DNA of 14,292 nt from Candidatus Aciduliprofundum sp. (GTDB lineage: Archaea; Thermoplasmatota; Thermoplasmata; Thermoplasmatales; Aciduliprofundaceae): contig WAKY01000158.1 of assembly GCA_015523135.1 (NCBI GenBank), positions 1-14,292 of the forward strand. The letters are read 5' to 3'. Made by a program: the position numbers and the translations under genes. Below, one piece after another: positions 12,373 to 14,292 of this stretch. Positions within the stretch are counted from its first letter, which is position 1. Each line of letters starts with the position of its first letter. The notes below the pieces were generated by a model, which was given only the letters and a program-made list of their open reading frames with translations, did not search any database and was not told the DNA's origin.

Positions 12373-14261
12373 TGAAGTATCAGAATATCCTCATAGATGA
12401 ACCTGGAAGAAAGGAATTTCTCTTAGGAAATGAGGCTGTGGTTCGAGGCGCTCTTGAAGCAGGTCTCGATTTCGCCAGCACTTACCCTGGCACACCATCC
12501 AGCGAGATAGGCAATGTGCTCTTCTACATAGCCAAAAAGGCTGGAGTGTACTTCGAATTCTCTACTAACGAAAAGGTAGCTCTGGAAGTCAGCGCAGCCG
12601 CAACCGCCTCTGGCCTTCGTGCCTTGGTATTCTTCAAGCATGTTGGGTTAAACGTTGCTGCCGATGCCTTCATGACTACGGCATACATAGGCACCAATGG
12701 AGGATTGGTCATATTAACGGCGGATGACCCGAGTATGCACTCCTCGCAGAACGAGCAGGATAACAGGCATTACGCCATGCTCTCTGGGATGCCAATGATA
12801 GAACCATCAAATGCTCAAGAGATGAAGGATTTCATCAAAGAGGCATTTGAGATTTCCGAGAAGCTCAAACTCCCGGTGCTCTTCCGGACCACCACCCGCG
12901 TGAACCATGTACGAGGCATAGTGGAGTACGGAGAGATGAGGGAGAAGAGAGGAAAGGGGTATTTCAAGAAAGAGCCAAACAGGTACGTGCCCGTGCCCGA
13001 GAACTCAAGGAGAATGCACGGGGAGCTTCTTGAGAAGATTGAGAGAGCAAGGGAGATTAGCAACAAATCCCCTCTCAACAGGGTTGAGTGGAACGATGGA
13101 GAGGTGGGGATAATAACGAGCGGAGTATCATACAATTACATTTACGATGTGGCCAACCAACTGGGCTTGAAGGTGAACATCCTTAAACTCGCTTTTACCC
13201 ATCCATTCCCAGATGAACTGGTCAAGGATTTCATATCAAAGCACAAGAAAATCATAATTGCGGAAGAATTGGAGCCCTACCTGGAGAGGAAGACAAGGGT
13301 AGTGGCCCAGATGAACAACATAGATGTGGAGATTTACGGAAAGCTCAACGGATACTTCCCAAGAGCTTACGAGTACAATCCGGATGTTATAAAGGACGCC
13401 TTTGAGAAGATTTTAGGCATTGAGATAGAGAGAAGGGCCTACGAGCCAAAGCCTGTGGAGCTTCCAGCAAGACCTCCTGTTCTCTGCCCCGGGTGTCCCC
13501 ATAGGGCAACATACTACGCGGCCATGATGGCTCTCAAACAATTGAAAATCAAAGATGTAATAATTACGACGGATATTGGATGCTACACTCTGGGGATTCA
13601 AAAGCCCTACGAGATGGCAGATTACCTGCTCTGCATGGGCTCCAGCATTGGCACCGCCGTTGGATTCTCCAAGGCAACGGAGCAGAAGGTTATAGGATTC
13701 GTGGGTGATTCAACATTCTTCCACGCGGCAATTCCAGGACTAATAGACGCATACCACAACCGCGCCAATCTCGTTTATGTCATTCTGGATAATAGGACTA
13801 CAGCGATGACAGGGCACCAGCCGCATCCAGGATTGCCCATGGACGGAATGGGCAACAAGGCGCCCTATGTGGACATAGAGAAATTAGTGCGTGGGATAGG
13901 AATTGACTGGGTTCGTACCGTGGACCCCTACGATGTAAAGGAAACGATAAAGGTCTTCAAGGAGGCAATCCAGCACGAGGGCATATCCGTGATAATTTCA
14001 AAGAGGGAGTGCGCTCTCCTTTGGGATGCTGCCAGGCGCAGGCAGGGAGAGTGGTGGGTCTACGAGATCAATCAGGATAAGTGCACGCAGTGCGGAATAT
14101 GCTCTGACTGGCTCGCATGCGTTGCCATTTACAAGGACAAGGATAATCTGGCTCCGAATGGAAAGCCGAGGGTCTTCATAAACGATGCCCTTTGCGATGG
14201 ATGCGGAGTTTGCGCCACCGTGTGTCCATTCAACGCCATTGAGAAGAAGGTGATAAAATGA
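12369..14261 (+). CDS. iorA: Indolepyruvate ferredoxin oxidoreductase, alpha subunit
   Basis: IorA oxidises aryl pyruvates made by transamination of Trp, Tyr and Phe to aryl-acetyl-CoA, passing electrons to ferredoxin. The 630 residues combine an alpha-like N-terminal half (TYPGTPSSEIGNV 38-50, STNEKVALE 65-73), a TPP half (CPGCPHR 373-379, DIGCYTLG 402-409, GDSTFFH 446-452, LDNRTTAMTGHQ 473-484) and a C-terminal two-cluster ferredoxin (C572, C575, C578, C584; C609, C612, C615, C619). The residue after C584 is Val instead of the common Pro. Length and domain order match archaeal IorA. The gene is clearly richer in GC than the four before it, near 48-50 per cent in lines I counted against 33-43 per cent in por lines. 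It overlaps both porB and iorB by four bases. Confidence 0.95.
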   Translation: MMKYQNILIDEPGRKEFLLGNEAVVRGALEAGLDFASTYPGTPSSEIGNVLFYIAKKAGVYFEFSTNEKVALEVSAAATASGLRALVFFKHVGLNVAADAFMTTAYIGTNGGLVILTADDPSMHSSQNEQDNRHYAMLSGMPMIEPSNAQEMKDFIKEAFEISEKLKLPVLFRTTTRVNHVRGIVEYGEMREKRGKGYFKKEPNRYVPVPENSRRMHGELLEKIERAREISNKSPLNRVEWNDGEVGIITSGVSYNYIYDVANQLGLKVNILKLAFTHPFPDELVKDFISKHKKIIIAEELEPYLERKTRVVAQMNNIDVEIYGKLNGYFPRAYEYNPDVIKDAFEKILGIEIERRAYEPKPVELPARPPVLCPGCPHRATYYAAMMALKQLKIKDVIITTDIGCYTLGIQKPYEMADYLLCMGSSIGTAVGFSKATEQKVIGFVGDSTFFHAAIPGLIDAYHNRANLVYVILDNRTTAMTGHQPHPGLPMDGMGNKAPYVDIEKLVRGIGIDWVRTVDPYDVKETIKVFKEAIQHEGISVIISKRECALLWDAARRRQGEWWVYEINQDKCTQCGICSDWLACVAIYKDKDNLAPNGKPRVFINDALCDGCGVCATVCPFNAIEKKVIK

Positions 14262-14292
14262 CCACGAGTATCATTTTCGCTGGAGTTGGAGG
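14258..14292 (+). CDS. iorB: Indolepyruvate ferredoxin oxidoreductase, beta subunit, partial (5' end only)
   Basis: Eleven complete codons are present (MTTSIIFAGVG plus GG), the usual opening of IorB before its GVGGQG nucleotide-type motif. The ATG overlaps the iorA stop as ATGA, and AGGTGAT (14248-14254) lies three bases upstream. IorB is the gamma-like partner of IorA. The call rests mainly on position after iorA. Confidence 0.8.
   Translation, partial: MTTSIIFAGVG

Noticed and set aside
1..14292. tRNA or rRNA genes, CRISPR arrays, transposases, integrases, toxin-antitoxin or defence genes
   Set aside because: I looked on both strands and saw no repeat-spacer pattern, no tRNA-like T-arm and acceptor pairing, no terminal inverted repeats and no such protein motifs.

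Overview
The window reads as an AT-rich euryarchaeal chromosome segment. The archaeal evidence is a pterin-pathway aldolase of the MptD type, a Trm1 tRNA methyltransferase, a THEP1 NTPase, a long FKBP isomerase, and oxidoreductases split into the four-subunit archaeal form. Promoters also look archaeal: A/T-only TATA boxes sit about 25 bases before first-gene start codons (mostly leaderless), while downstream genes carry Shine-Dalgarno sequences of the GGAGGTGAT type. Gene content and composition recall peptide-fermenting Thermoplasmata such as Aciduliprofundum, but that lineage call is an inference.

Layout. 1-652 (-): partial TSUP transporter, divergent from a GNAT acetyltransferase (722-1324, +). 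1311-3195 (-): molybdopterin-cofactor operon moeA-mobB. 3308-3892 (+): an unrecognised protein with a YbjN/chaperone-like pattern, converging on an MFS transporter (3889-5124, -). 5125-5365: gene-free spacer. 5366-6142 (+): HD phosphohydrolase; 6175-6525 (+): NifX/NifB-type small domain protein, converging on a long FKBP with a glutamate-rich tail (6522-7337, -). 7429-9366 (+): compact operon mptD - THEP1 NTPase - trm1. 9399-14292 (+): one tightly coupled operon with gamma, delta, alpha and beta subunits of a pyruvate/2-ketoisovalerate-type ferredoxin oxidoreductase, then indolepyruvate oxidoreductase iorA and the first 35 bases of iorB.

How the genes fit together. The terminal operon encodes CoA-dependent, ferredoxin-reducing oxidation of 2-oxoacids, as expected when amino acids are transaminated and fermented. 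The beta subunit looks more VOR-like than POR-like, so the substrate should be left open. MoeA and MobB would supply molybdenum or tungsten pterin cofactor to oxidoreductases encoded elsewhere. All three convergent gene pairs overlap at their 3' ends, two of them sharing a TTAA that is a stop codon on both strands.

I found no tRNA, rRNA, CRISPR array, insertion sequence or integrase. The region looks like ordinary core metabolism. The points most worth checking are a cysteine-free Trm1 lacking its zinc ribbon, a clear rise in GC at the por/ior junction, the MobB-Fe-S fusion, and the overlapping convergent ends.
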